A stretch of 64,000 nucleotides of DNA from NCBI RefSeq assembly GCF_014652375.1, contig NZ_BMYR01000007.1:1-64000 (forward strand), read 5' to 3'. This document shows positions 61,527 through 64,000 of this stretch, piece by piece. Source of the DNA: Alishewanella tabrizica. GTDB taxonomy: Bacteria; Pseudomonadota; Gammaproteobacteria; Enterobacterales; Alteromonadaceae. Under the pieces are notes generated by a model. That model made no database searches, had not been told where the DNA came from, and saw only the letters and a list, made by a program, of their open reading frames with translations. Within the stretch, counting starts at the first letter, position 1. Each line of letters begins with the position of its first letter. The position numbers and the translations under genes were made by a program.

Positions 61527-64000
61527 CTATCCCTGTAAAACCCGTCGGATCAATACCGCACCTGGCACCCGTAACAATTGGCGCAATTGCCACCAGCCCA
61601 GTAACGATACTAACAGTGCGCCACTGACCGGTCCTAACCACCACAAGGTATAGTGGAAGCTAAAGGGCAGATCGAACAAACGTTGTTGCAATGTTAGTAA
61701 TAACACCTCTGCCAACACAGTCGCAAATAGGCCGGCTAACGCCCCTAAAAAGGTAAATTCCAAAATAAGCGCATTACGTAAGAAAGCATACCGCGCGCCC
61801 AACGTTCTCAATATCGCCAGTTCTTGCTCACGTTGCTCAATCGTTGCTTGCACCTGTGCCACCAACACTAAAGCTGCTGCTAATCCAATGATCACCAGGA
61901 TAAAACTTAAAGCAAGCGTCACTTGCGATATAATCGATTGTACTTGGCTAATAATCGCCTCAACACTTAACACGGTGACTGTTGGCATTTGTCTTGCCAA
62001 CTGATTCACCAACTGATAACGCGAAGGATCAATATAAAAAGCCGTAATATAGGTTGCGGGGAAAGACTGCAACACATCGGGGCTTAAAATCATATAAAAG
62101 TTAGGCTGTAAACTATTCCAATCGACTTCTCTGATACTGCTCACCACAGCCATAACCTCTTGGCCGCCAATAGAGAATCGTAACGAATCACCTAAGGTTA
62201 GCCCTAAGCGCGTAGCCAGCTCAGCTTCAACAGAGACTTCACCCGTACTTTGCGCAGTAAACCATTGGCCTGCTTGCACCTTATTGGCAGAAGGTAAGGT
62301 ATCTAACCAGGTTAAATTAAGCTCCCGCCCAATACCCGTTTGCTGCTCAGTGCGATCTTCTTTTGTGGCTTCTTCCCGCATCACATTCTCATTCACCTGC
62401 ACCAAACGGCCACGGACTACGGGGTAAAACGGTTCAGGCTGTAACTGATGCGTTTTGGCAAACTCGGCCAGCTCAGTGCGCTGCGTTTCGTTTACATTAA
62501 CTAAAAAGTGATTAGGCGCCCCCTCGGGGATCTGCTGCTGCCACTGACCAATTAATTCTGCACGAACAAAATACAGCAGCAGCGCTAAAAATAGCGCCAA
62601 TGAAAACGTAATAAGCTGAAAACTATTGGCCCATAAACGACGGCGTAAGTTGGCTAACGCTAATTTACCGGCACTGCTCTGCCCTGCGGCAACCGGTTTG
62701 GCTGCTTTTACCAAAATGGCCGCAATGCTCAGCAATAGCGCAATAAAAATACCGCACACTAAAAATAGTCCAATACTAATTAGCCACTCCCCTGAGAACA
62801 ACCACATCAACGCAAACACGGCGATGCCACCAGTAATAAGTTGCCAACGATCGAATGACATAACAACAGCAGGCTGCTTTAACACCTCAATTGCTGGCGT
62901 TCGGGTTAAACGCCATAAAGGCCGTACAGCAAATAAGCCGGCACACAATAAACACGTTAAACTCCCTAACCACAGCGGTCTTAAACTAAATTCGGGCCTA
63001 AAATCGCCAACATAATGTAAAATGGCGGCCTCAGCTAACCATAAAACAACCTGACCGGCCAGCAATCCAACCACTAAGCTAAATAACACCACCAAGGTTA
63101 AATGGCTTACATAAATGCGCCGAACTGTCGCTGTATTCGCGCCCAGCGCTTTAATAATGGCAACCGCTTGCACATGACGCTGACTGTAGCGGTTGGCTGC
63201 CACAGCAGCAGCACAGGCGGCTAACACAATGCCTAACAAGCCTGCTAGCAAAAGGAAACGTTCGGCGCGATCGAGAGCACCACCAATGGCAGATTGTTGA
63301 TCACGATTTCGCCAGCGCTGATGCACCGTTAATAATGGCTTCACTGCCTCGGCAAAGCTGTCTAGCTGCACGGTACTACCGGCCAGTAAATAACGATAAC
63401 TAATGCGACTACCAGGTTGCACAATACCTGAAGTCATGACATCGTCTATGTGCATTAAGGCGCGTGGTGAACCGCCAAAAACACTCAGCGGCGCATCGGG
63501 CTCATTTACAATAACGCCACCAACGCGTAAAGCAATACTGCCCAGCTCAATCGTATCGCCTACCACTACACCAAGAAGATCTAACAAACGCGGTTCAAAC
63601 CAAATGTCTCCCGGTGTGATTTGCGCGCGCTCGCCTTCCGTTAAACTGGCAGAGCGATGCAATATAAGCTCACCACGTAAAGGATAACTGGGGCTAACCG
63701 CCTTAATCGTTGCTAATTGCATTTGCTCAGCACTAAACAGCATTGAGTCAAACTGCATTTGTTGCGCAACTTGCAGCTGCTGTGCACTCGCCAACGCAAT
63801 AATCTCAGGATTAAACGGCTGGCTGGAGCCCAATACCCGATCTGCTGCAATAAACTGCGCACTGCGCTGCTCTAACGCAACTTTCACACCTTGGGTAATG
63901 CCACTTAAGCTAACGACCGAAAATACAGCCAAAAACAAGGCAAAAGCGATAACCCACAATTCTCCACGCTTAAGCTCACGCCAGAATAAGCGCCAGGCAA
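61527..64000 (-). CDS. FtsX-like ABC transporter permease, YbbP-type (partial)
   Basis: At least 824 residues are visible. The open frame continues upstream through WRLFWRELKRGEL to the window edge without a stop, so the true start lies beyond 64000 and the TTG at 63959 is not the start. Family features are the membrane helix WVIAFALFLAVFSVVSLSGI followed by a long periplasmic domain, the central FtsX blocks (about 240-340 and 430-460) and a C-terminal FtsX block with FLGALAGLFATVLAEVLLLT. E. coli YbbP has the same plan (about 800 residues). The partner ATPase (YbbA) would lie upstream. A role in lipoprotein or envelope-lipid export is a guess. Confidence 0.9.
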   Translation of the reverse strand, partial: AWRLFWRELKRGELWVIAFALFLAVFSVVSLSGITQGVKVALEQRSAQFIAADRVLGSSQPFNPEIIALASAQQLQVAQQMQFDSMLFSAEQMQLATIKAVSPSYPLRGELILHRSASLTEGERAQITPGDIWFEPRLLDLLGVVVGDTIELGSIALRVGGVIVNEPDAPLSVFGGSPRALMHIDDVMTSGIVQPGSRISYRYLLAGSTVQLDSFAEAVKPLLTVHQRWRNRDQQSAIGGALDRAERFLLLAGLLGIVLAACAAAVAANRYSQRHVQAVAIIKALGANTATVRRIYVSHLTLVVLFSLVVGLLAGQVVLWLAEAAILHYVGDFRPEFSLRPLWLGSLTCLLCAGLFAVRPLWRLTRTPAIEVLKQPAVVMSFDRWQLITGGIAVFALMWLFSGEWLISIGLFLVCGIFIALLLSIAAILVKAAKPVAAGQSSAGKLALANLRRRLWANSFQLITFSLALFLALLLYFVRAELIGQWQQQIPEGAPNHFLVNVNETQRTELAEFAKTHQLQPEPFYPVVRGRLVQVNENVMREEATKEDRTEQQTGIGRELNLTWLDTLPSANKVQAGQWFTAQSTGEVSVEAELATRLGLTLGDSLRFSIGGQEVMAVVSSIREVDWNSLQPNFYMILSPDVLQSFPATYITAFYIDPSRYQLVNQLARQMPTVTVLSVEAIISQVQSIISQVTLALSFILVIIGLAAALVLVAQVQATIEQREQELAILRTLGARYAFLRNALILEFTFLGALAGLFATVLAEVLLLTLQQRLFDLPFSFHYTLWWLGPVSGALLVSLLGWWQLRQLLRVPGAVLIRRVLQG

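Overview
The window looks like chromosomal DNA of a gammaproteobacterium close to Alteromonadales or Rheinheimera/Alishewanella-type lineages. This rests on recognisable proteins (FadR, FadI/FadJ, DsbB, AroC, PrmB, SmrB, SixA, HdfR, MaoP, FolX/YfcH, YfcL, FklB, PutP), on gene neighbourhoods shared with enteric and marine gammaproteobacteria, and on moderate GC content. The genus is an inference. No phage, plasmid, CRISPR or rRNA genes are visible.

Layout. 1-3.8 kb: two tandem Ser/Thr kinase genes of one family (one cut by the window edge, one with a long Sel1 repeat tail), an AT-rich stretch with one unrecognised small gene, and a lone 3' tRNA fragment with its terminator, which reads as the scar of an integrated island. 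4-6.2 kb: a kynureninase gene coupled to a lipoprotein alpha/beta hydrolase (tryptophan catabolism). 6.4-14.7 kb: a signalling block with a soluble BdlA-like PAS-PAS-MCP receptor, an MHYT hybrid histidine kinase paired with an HD-GYP c-di-GMP phosphodiesterase response regulator, a coiled-coil protein with an in-frame 45-bp tandem repeat, and a membrane PAS protein with no output domain. 14.6-19.4 kb: two RluA-type pseudouridine synthases, a secreted S9 peptidase and an azoreductase. 19.6-25 kb: an ECF sigma/ChrR pair, a three-domain sulfur-metabolism fusion (cysteine desulfurase + ETHE1-like + rhodanese), FadR and DsbB. 25-31 kb: a Cache chemoreceptor, FklB, YfcL, a COG3199 kinase and an aldehyde dehydrogenase. 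31-35.5 kb: the prmB-aroC-MFS operon divergent from smrB, then sixA. 35.7-42.5 kb: an M16 protease, a PAS-GGDEF-EAL protein, maoP and hdfR. 42.7-46.2 kb: fadIJ with a clear FadR operator. 46.5-53.5 kb: a six-gene MoxR/Bat-type operon. 53.5-64 kb: a MITE-like element, putP, an EAL-HDOD protein, a ComEA-like protein, a PepSY-PhoP-PhoQ-like operon, folX-yfcH and a YbbP-type permease that runs off the end.

How the parts connect. FadR (23.5 kb) should control the fadIJ beta-oxidation operon (46 kb) through the operator seen there. Several proteins point to a surface/biofilm and motility network: two chemoreceptors, an HD-GYP protein, a GGDEF-EAL protein and a degenerate EAL-HDOD protein. RpoE/ChrR, AzoR, DsbB, the sulfur fusion and the Bat operon suggest attention to redox and envelope stress.

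Starts were reassigned wherever a Shine-Dalgarno sequence or family length argued for a different codon. Several genes appear to use TTG or GTG. The most unusual items are the sulfur fusion, the tRNA-scar island with its kinase pair, the lipoprotein hydrolase-kynureninase pair, the tandem-repeat coiled-coil gene and the MITE-like element.
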